Counted from the stretch's first letter, positions 7,289-16,004 are shown. The stretch: DNA of 64,000 nt from an uncultured Bacilli bacterium (GCA_934167485.1 CAKPKL010000003.1:62001-126000), one strand, 5' to 3'. Made by a program: numbers and translations. Notes: generated by a model from the letters alone, not told the origin.

Positions 7289-9049
7289 TCACCCTAAACT
7301 TTGTACTTGTTGATACATATTGAACATTGGAACTACTACAGCAAGTAATATAACTCCAACTGCAAATGTTAAAAATATAATTAAGAAAGGTTCTACTAAA
7401 GCTTTTATCTTAGAAACTGTATTTTTATGTAAACTTTGATAATAAGTTGAAACCTTACTCATCATTTCTGCTAATTGACCTGTCTTTTCACCAGTAACAA
7501 TCATTTCATAGGCTGGAACTGGAAAAGCCCATTGATCTTTGAATGCTGCAGAAATTTTATCTCCACGTGCTAAATTAGCAACCGTGTCTAATATCATCAT
7601 TTTATAAATTTCATTATTTGTTACTTTATTTAAAATTTCCATACTATCTGTTATATAAACATTATGAGATAGCAATGATGCAAAAGTTTTAGAAAACATA
7701 GTTACTTCATTATATATTATTACATTTTTTAAAACTGGTATATGCATAAATATCCATTGTAATAATGTTCTTATTATTTTAACATTTTTATATAAATAAA
7801 CCGTTACAGCTAAAACAGCTACCATAATAACTAAAATCCATATAAAATTTCCTTGTATGAAATTACTTACACTTATAACCATTAAAGTAAATGATGGAAT
7901 AGTTTTAGCATCCATAGATTTATATATTTCAACAAATTGTGGTACTACATAAACCATTACAAAAGTAACTACTGCAAGAGTAAATACAAATACTATAGTT
8001 GGATAAGTTAAAGCACTTATCATCTCTTTTCTTGTTTCCTCTGCTTCTGTATAATAATTAACCATATCATCTAATGCTTCTGGTAGTTCACCTGTAAGCT
8101 CACTTGCTTTTACCATGTTAATTAATAACTTAGGAAAAGCTCTTCCTCTTTTCTCAAGAGCAACACTAAAACTTTCTCCAACTGTAAGATCATAAGTAAC
8201 ATCTCTAAATATAGTTTTATAAGCTTTTTTCTGAACTTGTCTTATTAAAATATTTAATGCCTCTACAAGTGGTATACCTGATTTTAAATATGTAGATAAT
8301 TGAGATAAAATAAATATTAAATCCTTATTTTTTACCTTAACTCTATTACCAGCCATACTTCCATGTAAAGTCTGAATTAATTTACTAGTTCTAATACTAT
8401 ATACAGCTAATCCTTCACCAAGTAAGAAAGACTGAACATCAAGTCTTGAGAATGCTTCAAAATATCCTTTAACTTTTTTACCCTTTTGATTAATAGCTAT
8501 ATATTCCCAAACAATTCTTTTACCTTCATTTTCTTGAGGATCATCTGTTGAGAAATCAACTAGCATAGTTTTAGTATCAAATAATTTTTTATTCTTTGCT
8601 TGTTTGACAAGAGCTGCATTTTCAAATTTTTTCTTAATCATTTTAGGTACAGATATGAAAGCTGTAAGACCAGCATTTATATAATAACCTAAATTTTTCT
8701 TTTCTAAAACTATATCTTCATTTTTATAACTACTAGTATCAATTTTTTTCTTTTCTTTTTTGTGTCGCTTCTCTTTTTCTAACTTCTTATTTTCTTTTTC
8801 TTTAATCTTTTCCCCTTCTCTACGAAGCTTTTCTACATCAACACTGCCTCTTTTCATAGCAAGTTTACTAAATAAAACAACAACCATAATAAGTGGCCAT
8901 ACAATACCATACCACACATACTTAATAAACCTATATATGTATATACAACCTTTAATAAATAGATGAGCAACATTTGTAGCTATCTTTACTAAAAAATTGC
9001 TTTTTTTATTAGGTTCTTTTTTATTTTTCTTTCCTCTTTTTAAGTTCAA
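7289..9049 (-). CDS. Type IV pilus/type II secretion inner-membrane platform protein (GspF/PilC/ComGB family) with N-terminal extension
   Basis: Platform protein that couples the assembly ATPase to pilins in the membrane. Two T2SSF domains are seen (about residues 243-367 and 447-570) with helix pairs, including SGIPLVEALN and TGELPEALDDM, plus the usual membrane segments. The 586-aa length exceeds the usual 350-410. The extra N-terminus holds a membrane helix (about 45-62) and a strongly basic KE-rich helix (75-105), then a segment resembling the domain before T2SSF in PilC. Start is TTG at 9049 with AGGTG 7 bases upstream; no better ATG is near. The stop is TGA, which shows TGA is not recoded. 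Confidence 0.88.
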   Translation of the reverse strand: MNLKRGKKNKKEPNKKSNFLVKIATNVAHLFIKGCIYIYRFIKYVWYGIVWPLIMVVVLFSKLAMKRGSVDVEKLRREGEKIKEKENKKLEKEKRHKKEKKKIDTSSYKNEDIVLEKKNLGYYINAGLTAFISVPKMIKKKFENAALVKQAKNKKLFDTKTMLVDFSTDDPQENEGKRIVWEYIAINQKGKKVKGYFEAFSRLDVQSFLLGEGLAVYSIRTSKLIQTLHGSMAGNRVKVKNKDLIFILSQLSTYLKSGIPLVEALNILIRQVQKKAYKTIFRDVTYDLTVGESFSVALEKRGRAFPKLLINMVKASELTGELPEALDDMVNYYTEAEETRKEMISALTYPTIVFVFTLAVVTFVMVYVVPQFVEIYKSMDAKTIPSFTLMVISVSNFIQGNFIWILVIMVAVLAVTVYLYKNVKIIRTLLQWIFMHIPVLKNVIIYNEVTMFSKTFASLLSHNVYITDSMEILNKVTNNEIYKMMILDTVANLARGDKISAAFKDQWAFPVPAYEMIVTGEKTGQLAEMMSKVSTYYQSLHKNTVSKIKALVEPFLIIFLTFAVGVILLAVVVPMFNMYQQVQSLG

Positions 9050-9172
9050 ATAGCTACACCTACCGTTCTTTCTATTCTTATACTAGTAATATTATAACAT
9101 ATTTTTTATAATTATAAAACTTTTTTATTTAATTTCATATAATATTTTAGAAAAACTTATAAGGAGGTTTTT

Positions 9173-9538
9173 ATGAATTATTATAATCCTTACTTCTATT
9201 CTATACCTAATATGGCTGCTACTACATCTAGAGTTGGCTTATTTAGTAGATTATTTGGTGGAAATGGAATTACTCTTAGTGGAATACTTAATGGTACTGG
9301 AAGAGTTCTTAATTTTGCTAATCAAGCAATACCACTTGTAAAACAAGTAAGACCTATGATTGGTAACGCTAAAACAATGTTTAAAGTTATGAATGAATTT
9401 AAAAAAACAGAAAAAAAATCTAATACTAATGACACTCCAAAAAGAACAATAAATAAAGAAGAAACACAAATTAAAGAAAATAATGAAATAAGTAATAACA
9501 CAATCATGAATGATGGTGGACCAACATTTTTCATGTAA
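9173..9538 (+). CDS. YqfQ/VrrA-like small protein
   Basis: 121 aa. The central pattern GLFSRLFGG...GILNGTGRVLNFANQAIPLVKQVRPMIGNAKTMFKVMNEF resembles the Bacillus YqfQ (VrrA-like) family: a Gly/Phe patch, then an amphipathic stretch around QxxPLVxQxxPM. A hydrophilic Lys/Asn/Glu tail follows. Its function is not established. It has a very strong ribosome site (AAGGAGG). CATATAATA at 9136-9144 could be read either as a sigma-K type -10 (CATAnnnTA) or as an ordinary -10. It stands alone between a divergent gspF and a convergent recO. Confidence 0.6.
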   Translation: MNYYNPYFYSIPNMAATTSRVGLFSRLFGGNGITLSGILNGTGRVLNFANQAIPLVKQVRPMIGNAKTMFKVMNEFKKTEKKSNTNDTPKRTINKEETQIKENNEISNNTIMNDGGPTFFM

Positions 9539-9570
9539 AAAGATTAACAAAAAGTTAATCTATTTTATTT
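9537..9570. terminator. Bidirectional terminator between yqfQ-like gene and recO
   Basis: AGATTAAC and GTTAATCT with a five-base loop, flanked by T-rich DNA on either strand. It overlaps the recO stop. Confidence 0.75.
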
Positions 9571-10282
9571 TATGTAAAAAACTTTTACTTTTTAAATATA
9601 GTCCAGTATATCTATCATAGTAATCATCTATAAAATTATTGACCTCGTTTACAATATCTTTATTTAAATTCAATTTACTTATTTTACTTATATCAACTAA
9701 AGAATACATTCTTACTAATTTAATTGTTTTATCGCTTACTATAGGTTCAAATGTTCTACATTTACTACATAAATATCCACCCTTATCACTGGATAATGTA
9801 ATAACATTTTTATTGCCACATATACTGCAACCAGTAAGATTAGGCATTACCCCCAAATAATTTAAATACTTAAGTTCAACAATATTAGTAATAATAAGTG
9901 GATTAAAATTATCATTAATTTTTATTAATGCATTTATTAAAATATCATATAAACTACTATCTTCACACTGTTTATATACCTGATTTGTTAAATCAAGTAA
10001 AAAAGAAGCATAACTAATTTTTTCTATATCTTTTTTTATATTAGAAAAATTATTTATGGTACTAGCCTCACTTAATATAGATAATTTATCTTTTTTATAA
10101 TAAATTGTAAATGTGGCATACGTAAGATTATCTGAAATACTTCTAAGATTACTTTTTATAGATTTACACCCCTTAGAAATTACTCCAATTATACCGTATT
10201 CTTTGGTAAAAATATCAAGTATTTTACTTGTATCTCCATAATTTTTGGAATTAACAACAATTCCTTCTACATCAATTATCAT
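9560..10282 (-). CDS. recO: DNA repair protein RecO
   Basis: Mediator that helps load RecA onto SSB-coated single-stranded DNA. The N-terminal OB-fold begins MIIDVEGIVVNSKNYGDTSKIL (short family signature around YGDTSKI), then a helical domain and a zinc site with two CxxC pairs (CSICG and CSKC). Length is 240 aa, standard. Start is ATG at 10282 with GAGG six bases upstream; an in-frame TTG 12 bases further up coincides with that ribosome site. The start overlaps the TGA stop of the DUF1653 gene, giving translational coupling. Confidence 0.92.
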   Translation of the reverse strand: MIIDVEGIVVNSKNYGDTSKILDIFTKEYGIIGVISKGCKSIKSNLRSISDNLTYATFTIYYKKDKLSILSEASTINNFSNIKKDIEKISYASFLLDLTNQVYKQCEDSSLYDILINALIKINDNFNPLIITNIVELKYLNYLGVMPNLTGCSICGNKNVITLSSDKGGYLCSKCRTFEPIVSDKTIKLVRMYSLVDISKISKLNLNKDIVNEVNNFIDDYYDRYTGLYLKSKSFLHKIK

Positions 10283-10505
10283 GTATTTCCTCAAATCTAT
10301 ATTCTTGACTTACATTTGGATACTTAATACTATCAACCTTAGAATTAAATTCATCATAATTTCTAATCCATACATCACCATTTAAAGTATTTTGGTAAAC
10401 TACTTTTAAACTTAAATCCTCCGAATCTTTACCAAGCGCAATGACCTTATAAATATGTCCTTTAAAATGCTTATATACCTTACCTATTTCAATTTTTCTT
10501 TCCAC
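10272..10505 (-). CDS. DUF1653 domain protein
   Basis: A 77-aa soluble protein fitting the DUF1653 pattern: GKVYKHFKGHIYKVIALG near the start, then VVYQNTLNGDVWIRNYDEF. The family is widespread and of unknown function, often a small stand-alone domain. It uses GTG as start at 10505, overlaps the end of yqzL, and its stop overlaps recO. It is thus embedded in the era-yqzL-recO operon, where Bacillus subtilis has no such gene. Confidence 0.75.
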   Translation of the reverse strand: MERKIEIGKVYKHFKGHIYKVIALGKDSEDLSLKVVYQNTLNGDVWIRNYDEFNSKVDSIKYPNVSQEYRFEEIHDN

Positions 10506-10587
10506 TATTTTTCACTTCTTCTTTATATTTCATATAATATTCTATTTTACCTGTTTTTTTAAATAATGCCCATAATATATCCTTCAT
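10489..10587 (-). CDS. yqzL: YqzL-like small protein (32 aa)
   Basis: A 32-codon frame, ATG with GGTGATACT just upstream. The product MKDILWALFKKTGKIEYYM matches the YqzL pattern of a short N-terminus, a Trp-x-x-Phe helix and a Thr-Gly-x-Ile-x-x-Tyr turn. The position between era and recO is exactly where Bacillus carries yqzL, which supports the call strongly despite its size. The function is unknown. It overlaps the DUF1653 gene by 17 bases in another frame. Confidence 0.75.
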   Translation of the reverse strand: MKDILWALFKKTGKIEYYMKYKEEVKNSGKKN

Positions 10588-10629
10588 AGTATCACCTATT
10601 TAATTATGAGCAAAATCTAAAAATTTATT

Positions 10630-11517
10630 CTAATTTTCAAAATCTGTAAATCCAAATTCATTAAGATATCTTTCTTTTTCTCTCCACTTTTTAACAGTTT
10701 TAACAAAAAGTTCCAAATATACATTTCTATTTAATAAAGCTTCTAAATCTTTTCTAGATTCTATACCTATTTTCTTTATCATTTCACCTTGTTTACCAAT
10801 AATAATCTTTTTTAATGAATCTCTATCAACTATTACAGATATTCTTATATTATAACAATTTTTACCTACTTCTACACTATCAGTTACACAAGTTATAGAA
10901 TGTGGTACCTCTTCATCTGTATTATTAAAAATTTTTTCTCTTACAATTTCAGACATCAAAAATTCTATAGACTTATTTGTTATATTATCTTCTCCATAAT
11001 ACTTAACTGTATCAGGTAAATATTTTTTTAACGTTTCTATTAGATCATCCACATTATTTTTAGTGAGTGCTGAAACTGGTATAATTTCTGCAAAATCATA
11101 CAAATCTTTATAATCATTAATTCTTTTTAAAATCTCTTCATAGTTTATTTTATCTATTTTATTTATTACAAGTATTACAGGTTTATTAGCCTCCTTTAAC
11201 TTGTCCAATATATATATATCCCCTTTTCCAAGTCCATCAAAAGCATCTACTAAAAAAAGTATTATATCTGTATCATTTATACTATAATAAGCTTGTCTAT
11301 TTAATGTTTTACCTAATTTACTTTGAGGTTTATGTATACCTGGAGTGTCTACAAAAACAATTTGTACTTTATCTTCATTATATATACCTTGAATAATATT
11401 TCTCGTAGTTTGGGGTTTAGATGAAGTTATTGCTACTTTCTTACCTATAATACTATTAATAAGTGTACTTTTACCTACATTAGGCCTTCCTATTATTCCA
11501 ACAAATCCACTCTTCAT
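10630..11517 (-). CDS. era: GTPase Era
   Basis: Essential GTPase that binds 16S rRNA and helps 30S subunit maturation. Motifs: G1 GRPNVGKST (residues 10-18), G3 DTPG, G4 NKID, and a C-terminal KH domain with GKQGEMIKKIG. Length is 295 aa, standard. ATG follows AGGTGATTTAGG. It sits 6 bases after cdd in the usual Bacillus order cdd-era. Confidence 0.96.
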   Translation of the reverse strand: MKSGFVGIIGRPNVGKSTLINSIIGKKVAITSSKPQTTRNIIQGIYNEDKVQIVFVDTPGIHKPQSKLGKTLNRQAYYSINDTDIILFLVDAFDGLGKGDIYILDKLKEANKPVILVINKIDKINYEEILKRINDYKDLYDFAEIIPVSALTKNNVDDLIETLKKYLPDTVKYYGEDNITNKSIEFLMSEIVREKIFNNTDEEVPHSITCVTDSVEVGKNCYNIRISVIVDRDSLKKIIIGKQGEMIKKIGIESRKDLEALLNRNVYLELFVKTVKKWREKERYLNEFGFTDFEN

Positions 11518-11523
11518 CCTAAA

Positions 11524-11913
11524 TCACCTACCTATATTTTTATCACTAAACGGATAAGGGCATAACTCCTCTACAGTATGTATTTCCTTATCACCTTTAT
11601 TATTTAATGAAATTATACGACAATTCTTATCAAATAATTCACTAATTACCATACGACAATTAAAACATGGTGTTCCAATTATATCACTATCACACATTAC
11701 ATATAATTTTTTAAAATCATATCTTTTATATCCGTTTGAAATTGCATTTAGTATTGCACTTCTTTCTGCACATATCGTAGCACCATATGAAACATTCTCT
11801 ACATTTACGCCTTTAAACTTAGTTCCATCTTTCATAATAACTATTGCAGCTACTTTAAAATTAGAATAAGGAGAATAACTATTATTTAATAATTCTAATA
11901 ATTCTTTTTCCAT
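11524..11913 (-). CDS. cdd: Cytidine deaminase
   Basis: Zinc hydrolase turning cytidine and deoxycytidine into uridine forms for pyrimidine salvage. Seen: CAERSA with the zinc Cys and catalytic Glu, and PCFNCR with the other two zinc ligands (the family norm is PCGxCR, so Phe-Asn here is a mild variant). Length 129 aa is that of the small tetrameric class. It lies between dgkA and era as in Bacillus. Confidence 0.95.
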   Translation of the reverse strand: MEKELLELLNNSYSPYSNFKVAAIVIMKDGTKFKGVNVENVSYGATICAERSAILNAISNGYKRYDFKKLYVMCDSDIIGTPCFNCRMVISELFDKNCRIISLNNKGDKEIHTVEELCPYPFSDKNIGR

Positions 11914-11919
11914 AATAAC

Positions 11920-12327
11920 CTATATAAATATTTTAGGGATAAATATTATTAAATTTAATATAACAGCTACTACAAATATAACAAAAGTAGCAGCACTTGC
12001 ACAATCTTTTGCTACCATTATAAGTTTATTATATTCTTTAGTAATTGCATCACATGTAGCCTCAACTGCAGTATTTAAAAGTTCAACAGCTAATATAACA
12101 CCTAAAATACAAATTATTAATATCCATTCTAACCCATTAATAGAAAATGCAAATCCCATTATAATTTCAAATAATAATCCAAGGCAATATATAATAAAGC
12201 TTTTCCCATCACGAGCATACCACATTATACCCCTTAAAGAATTTTTTATAGCGCCTATTACAGATCTTGGAGTTAAATTTCTCATCTTTATATCTTTAAT
12301 AACCTTATCTTTTAATTCCGTACTCAT
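11920..12327 (-). CDS. dgkA: Diacylglycerol/undecaprenol kinase
   Basis: Small trimeric membrane kinase. In Gram-positives the family phosphorylates undecaprenol, recycling the lipid carrier for cell-wall synthesis. Three membrane segments are visible, with the signature ELLNTAVEATCD holding the catalytic Glu and the KDCASAAT segment. The 135-aa length includes a short extra N-terminal helix. Its start overlaps the end of ybeY by 23 bases. Confidence 0.9.
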   Translation of the reverse strand: MSTELKDKVIKDIKMRNLTPRSVIGAIKNSLRGIMWYARDGKSFIIYCLGLLFEIIMGFAFSINGLEWILIICILGVILAVELLNTAVEATCDAITKEYNKLIMVAKDCASAATFVIFVVAVILNLIIFIPKIFI

Positions 12328-12751
12328 TTAAAATCAACTCCTGTAAACCAAACATAACACTCTCATCTTCTTTTGTTTGATGATCATATCCGAGTAGATG
12401 TAAAAGACCATGTACACTTAAAAAAGAAAGTTCTCTAAGAAGACTATGACCATACTCACTAGCTTGTTCTTTTGCTCTATCTAAGCATATATATATATCA
12501 CCTAAAACTCTTAAATCTGTTTTAATAAAAGTATTATCATCTTCAAGAGCAAAACTAATTACATCAGTTACACTGTCTTTATTTCTATATTCTCTATTTA
12601 ATTTTTGTATAGTATTTTTATCTACAATAATTATATTAAAAACTGCATTTGTTATTTTTTGATAATTAAGTGCGAATAAAACTACTTTCTCTACCTCAGA
12701 TAATTCTTTAATATCCTCGTTTAATTCATTTATGATTTCAAATTGATTCAT
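12305..12751 (-). CDS. ybeY: Endoribonuclease YbeY
   Basis: Metal-dependent endonuclease for 16S rRNA 3'-end maturation and ribosome quality control. The zinc motif HGLLHLLGYDH is present near residue 114, along with the upstream TDVISFALED pattern. Length 148 aa is typical. In Bacillus phoH lies between yqfD and ybeY; here it is absent and yqfD lies directly upstream. Confidence 0.94.
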   Translation of the reverse strand: MNQFEIINELNEDIKELSEVEKVVLFALNYQKITNAVFNIIIVDKNTIQKLNREYRNKDSVTDVISFALEDDNTFIKTDLRVLGDIYICLDRAKEQASEYGHSLLRELSFLSVHGLLHLLGYDHQTKEDESVMFGLQELILNEYGIKR

Positions 12752-12804
12752 ACAATCACCAATATAATTATATTATAAACAAGACTTTTTTTCAATAAAA
12801 ATAA

Positions 12805-14001
12805 CTAATTATCTTCATTTTCTATATTAGGATCGAACTTACTTATCTCTTCATATCCAGTTATATTCTCAATAACACTAAAAAATATATTTAAAGTAAT
12901 TGAATCTTTATTAGTTTTTTTATTTAAAACTTTATAATTATCAATATATTCTCCCTTTTTTAGTTTTTCATTTATCTTAAGTTTAGAATAAGATATTGCC
13001 TTATTAATTACATCTTTATCGGTATTGTTTTCATTTTTTACTTTAGTTTCCATTTGAGTTTGATAAAGAAATTTAATGGGTAAAATAACATTTTTTAATA
13101 GGACTTTGTCTTTTGTTTTTTTTGTTTTATACTTGTGAAAATTAAAAAGTTCTATTTTTTTATTTAAAAATTGAACAACAAAAACATTATTTTTTTTACC
13201 AGTCTCATGTTCTTCATAATATTTATATGGATAAGTAATTTCTACATTATACCAAACTTCACCGTAAACACTTCCCTTAGAACTTACACTATCTTTAATT
13301 CCATCATTAAGTTTTATATAACCACTTACAATAACTTCCCCTTTGTTTACATATGAATTAACATCTTTAATAATTTGTCCACTAGAAATATTTAAATCAC
13401 GTATAATCGCACTTTTAGTAGCAATTATATTCCTAAGAGGTGTTTGATTCTCTATATCATTTGTAACTCTAGGTTCAAATCTTACAATATATTTTGTACC
13501 TATAGCCTCTATTTCTATCCAATCTAATTCATTTCTATATTTACTTAATATAGTTTTTTTTATATTTTGTAATTCATTATAATTTTTTTTAAAAGAATAT
13601 TTTTTAATTCCTAATGTTTTTAATTCTCCAATAAGCATATTCTCCATCTTAGAATCATTAGTAATAACATCTATATCAAATACTATACTAGTTATAGTAT
13701 ATAAACAAACTAAAGATAACAATATAAGAATTATAATAAATTTATTAAATATAATATTATTTTTTAATTTAACAGTTCCATAATAATCTAGAATATTTAT
13801 TTCATATATAGTCTTTAATTTTATTACATTTTCATAATCAGTTTTATATATTTTAATATTTACTTCATTATCACTTATCTTAACAATATTTAATATCTCT
13901 ATATCATTATTTTTTAATCTTTTTATAAATCTTTCTATATTATTACCACATACATTTAAATTAAGTTTACTTTTTAAAATATATAATATGTAGTTTTTCA
14001 T
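12805..14001 (-). CDS. yqfD: Sporulation protein YqfD
   Basis: 398-aa protein with the YqfD layout: an N-terminal soluble part, one strong membrane helix (about residues 85-107), then a large outer domain with two internally similar segments. It begins MKNYILYILKSKLNLNVCG and has RNIIATKSAIIRDLNISSGQ, typical of the family. YqfD is a mother-cell sporulation protein of poorly known function in Bacillus. ATG follows AAGGTGAAAT. It lies 3 bases after yqfC, forming the conserved yqfC-yqfD pair. Confidence 0.88.
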   Translation of the reverse strand: MKNYILYILKSKLNLNVCGNNIERFIKRLKNNDIEILNIVKISDNEVNIKIYKTDYENVIKLKTIYEINILDYYGTVKLKNNIIFNKFIIILILLSLVCLYTITSIVFDIDVITNDSKMENMLIGELKTLGIKKYSFKKNYNELQNIKKTILSKYRNELDWIEIEAIGTKYIVRFEPRVTNDIENQTPLRNIIATKSAIIRDLNISSGQIIKDVNSYVNKGEVIVSGYIKLNDGIKDSVSSKGSVYGEVWYNVEITYPYKYYEEHETGKKNNVFVVQFLNKKIELFNFHKYKTKKTKDKVLLKNVILPIKFLYQTQMETKVKNENNTDKDVINKAISYSKLKINEKLKKGEYIDNYKVLNKKTNKDSITLNIFFSVIENITGYEEISKFDPNIENEDN

Positions 14002-14004
14002 ATT

Positions 14005-14244
14005 TCACCTTAATTCTATATTTGTAAAATCACCCGTTATAAGTATTTCATCTTTCATAAGTTTAGAAACTACCAAATCATTACCTTTAATAATAATATC
14101 TTTATAATTAGTTTTTATTATTATCTTCTCATCATCAAAATGTCCAATATCAGTATAATTCAATATATCTATTTTATTTTTTAATATAGTTATTTTAAGT
14201 TCATTATCAAGTACATATGATCTAATACCATTTATAATATTCAA
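14005..14244 (-). CDS. yqfC: Sporulation protein YqfC (YabP/YqfC family)
   Basis: 79 aa beta-rich protein matching YabP/YqfC: ILNYTDIGHFDDEKIIIKT, then IIIKGNDLVVSKLMKDEILITGD. The family is sporulation-specific and found next to yqfD. Start is TTG at 14244 with AGGTGATATC upstream. A weak sigma-E-like -10 is listed separately. Confidence 0.88.
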   Translation of the reverse strand: MNIINGIRSYVLDNELKITILKNKIDILNYTDIGHFDDEKIIIKTNYKDIIIKGNDLVVSKLMKDEILITGDFTNIELR

Positions 14245-14259
14245 GATATCACCTATTTA

Positions 14260-14289
14260 ATTGTATTTAAAAATTTAAAAAAAATACTT
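14260..14289 (-). promoter_or_regulatory. Possible sigma-E-like promoter of yqfC-yqfD
   Basis: The minus strand reads AATACAAT (sigma-E -10 consensus CATACAnT, one mismatch) 15 bases after AAGTATT (consensus kmATATT, 5 of 7). yqfCD is a sigma-E unit in Bacillus subtilis. The region is AT-rich and overlaps a terminator, so chance matches are likely. Confidence 0.3.
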
Positions 14290-14299
14290 TTAAAGTATT
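14275..14299 (-). terminator. Terminator after the truncated pilin gene
   Basis: On the minus strand AATACTTT and AAAGTATT form a perfect hairpin followed by eight T. It separates the pilin unit from yqfC. Confidence 0.75.
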
Positions 14300-14317
14300 C
14301 TTTTAAATATGTTTTAT

Positions 14318-14497
14318 TTATTTTTCAAGTAAGCTTATAAAATTTATTTGATTTATAGCTGTATTCTTTATTTTTTTACTTGATACTTTACTGTCTTTTA
14401 TTATATCTAATACTATTGGGGTTGCAATTAACGCGATTATAGCTAGTATTACTATAACTTCCAAAAGTTCTATTAATGTAAATCCTTTCCTTCTCAT
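14318..14497 (-). CDS. Truncated prepilin: signal and helix with only a short tail (59 aa)
   Basis: MRRKGFTLIELLEVIVILAI is the same class III signal and helix as the four large pilins, but after about 45 residues the protein ends in an unrelated short tail. It lies 19 bases downstream of the large pilin at 14517 and has the typical GGAATATT leader before its ATG at 14497. Ala at mature position 7 is replaced by Glu. It may be a decayed duplicate of the pilin 5' end, or a short minor subunit that still enters the membrane and is processed; sequence cannot decide. Confidence 0.6.
   Translation of the reverse strand: MRRKGFTLIELLEVIVILAIIALIATPIVLDIIKDSKVSSKKIKNTAINQINFISLLEK
14390..14497 (-). 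repeat. Pilin 5' dispersed repeat, copy A
   Basis: About 100 bp encoding the pilin signal and helix, nearly identical at DNA level to copies B-E. This copy belongs to the truncated gene. Confidence 0.8.
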
Positions 14498-14516
14498 AAT
14501 ATTCCAACTTTCTTTT

Positions 14517-15971
14517 CTATAATTCATTTTGTAAGACTGCAATAAAATTTAATAAACTAGTAAACATATTTTTTAATTCTTGTTTAGATGAATCATTTAA
14601 TTTTTCTTTAATTAAACTAAGTATGCTAACTGTTCCAATATTTCCATACTTATAGTTTTTACCGTCCTTATAATAAAATCTATAATATACTTGTTGTGTT
14701 AAATTATTTAAATCTAAATCATAGTATAAATACATATAATTTTTATTTTCAACAGTCATAATCCTATATTTATCACTAATCTTATTAATATTAAAATCCT
14801 TTTTTAAATATTTTGAATCTATCGTCATTAAATTATAATTAATAGCATTTGTCATCATTCTATCATACGATTCTTTAGAAAATAATAGCATTCCTGAATT
14901 ATTTATTTGATCTTCTATTGGAGATAGATTAAAATTGATTCTAAATGATAAATAAACAGCACTTCCAATACCAGCCGATTGTGCGGAACCACTGATTTCT
15001 GTTAATGTATTATCAGTTATAGGTCCTAAAGTTCCAATATTATTCAAAATATTTTGTCCTTCTTCACTTATCACATTATCTGTACTTCTATCTTCTTCTT
15101 TTAATACATTTGTAACTAATCCAAGATTAGTTTCTGTAGCTGTTGTATTATAAGAAAAAAAAGTTTGATTAGCACTGCCAAAATTAGCGAGCGCTACTAA
15201 TAATTTTTTACTTTTTTCACTTGTATTTTCATTATATGTCACATTTTTTATGTAATCAGAAATATTATATTTTATTTTTGTTTTCTTTTCTTCATTATTA
15301 TTTGTACCTATAAGTGTTATGGTTTGTATATTTGTAAATTCTGAAAAACTTGTGCTACTACTTGAAAACACATAATAGCCATCTTTTTCTTTATAATCTT
15401 TTAATTCAATTTTAACTGGATTATTAGCATTTTGTCTTTTATCATTTTCAATTAAAATATATACATTTTTATATTTATCCATTTCAGCCTTTTTTACATA
15501 AAAATTTTCCTCTAATTTACTACCTAAAGAAAGAGTTACTGCACTTATACTAAATGGATCTGTATTACTTAAAACATCTTTTTCTAGTTCCAAACTATTA
15601 GAACTTTCATTTATTGTCCCATCTTTATAACTAAAATAATAATTCACTATATTACCATTTTTTATATAAACATACCCATCTTCTGGAACATCTCCTTTTA
15701 CAGGTACATCTAACTCCCCTACCGAATATACTCCATCACTTAATGTTACAGAATTTAATTGCCTACGTGCTATCTCTTGAGTTAATCCATCTATAAATAA
15801 TTCTTGACTTCTCTTTTTACTTGATTCTTTACTATCATTTATAATATCTAATACTATTGGGGTTGCGATTAATGCGATAATTGCTAGTATTACTATAACT
15901 GCTAAAAGTTCTATTAGGGTAAATCCTTTACTATAGGTTACCCCACTCCCATAGGTATTATTTTTATTCAT
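14517..15971 (-). CDS. Large modular prepilin (type IV pilin signal, beta-rich C-terminal region)
   Basis: Leader MNKNNTYGSGVTYSKG, then FTLIELLAVIVILAIIALIATP: class III signal with Glu5. About 430 residues follow. They begin with a segment shared in style with the other large pilins (ELFIDGLTQEIARRQLN, then GELDVPVKGDVPEDGYVYIKNG) and continue into a Ser/Thr/Asn-rich region with no recognised domain. At 484 aa it is three times the size of a normal pilin, suggesting a surface-exposed tip or adhesin module. ATG follows GTAGGGATAAAA. Promoter and terminator are listed separately. It would depend on PilD and GspE/GspF encoded at 4.9-9 kb. Confidence 0.8.
   Translation of the reverse strand: MNKNNTYGSGVTYSKGFTLIELLAVIVILAIIALIATPIVLDIINDSKESSKKRSQELFIDGLTQEIARRQLNSVTLSDGVYSVGELDVPVKGDVPEDGYVYIKNGNIVNYYFSYKDGTINESSNSLELEKDVLSNTDPFSISAVTLSLGSKLEENFYVKKAEMDKYKNVYILIENDKRQNANNPVKIELKDYKEKDGYYVFSSSSTSFSEFTNIQTITLIGTNNNEEKKTKIKYNISDYIKNVTYNENTSEKSKKLLVALANFGSANQTFFSYNTTATETNLGLVTNVLKEEDRSTDNVISEEGQNILNNIGTLGPITDNTLTEISGSAQSAGIGSAVYLSFRINFNLSPIEDQINNSGMLLFSKESYDRMMTNAINYNLMTIDSKYLKKDFNINKISDKYRIMTVENKNYMYLYYDLDLNNLTQQVYYRFYYKDGKNYKYGNIGTVSILSLIKEKLNDSSKQELKNMFTSLLNFIAVLQNEL
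15830..15930 (-). repeat. Pilin 5' dispersed repeat, copy B
   Basis: Same segment as copy A, inside the 484-aa pilin gene. Differences among copies are mostly single silent changes. Confidence 0.8.
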
Positions 15972-16004
15972 TTTTATCCCTACTTTCTTACTTTAACTAT
16001 TACA

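Noticed and set aside
7289..10274. Possible mycoplasma-like code with TGA as Trp, given the low GC content
   Set aside because: TGA is the natural stop of gspF (7289-7291) and of the DUF1653 gene (10272-10274), and Trp is coded by TGG throughout.
12752..12804. Remnant of phoH between yqfD and ybeY
   Set aside because: The gap is only 53 bases and shows no coding similarity to PhoH.
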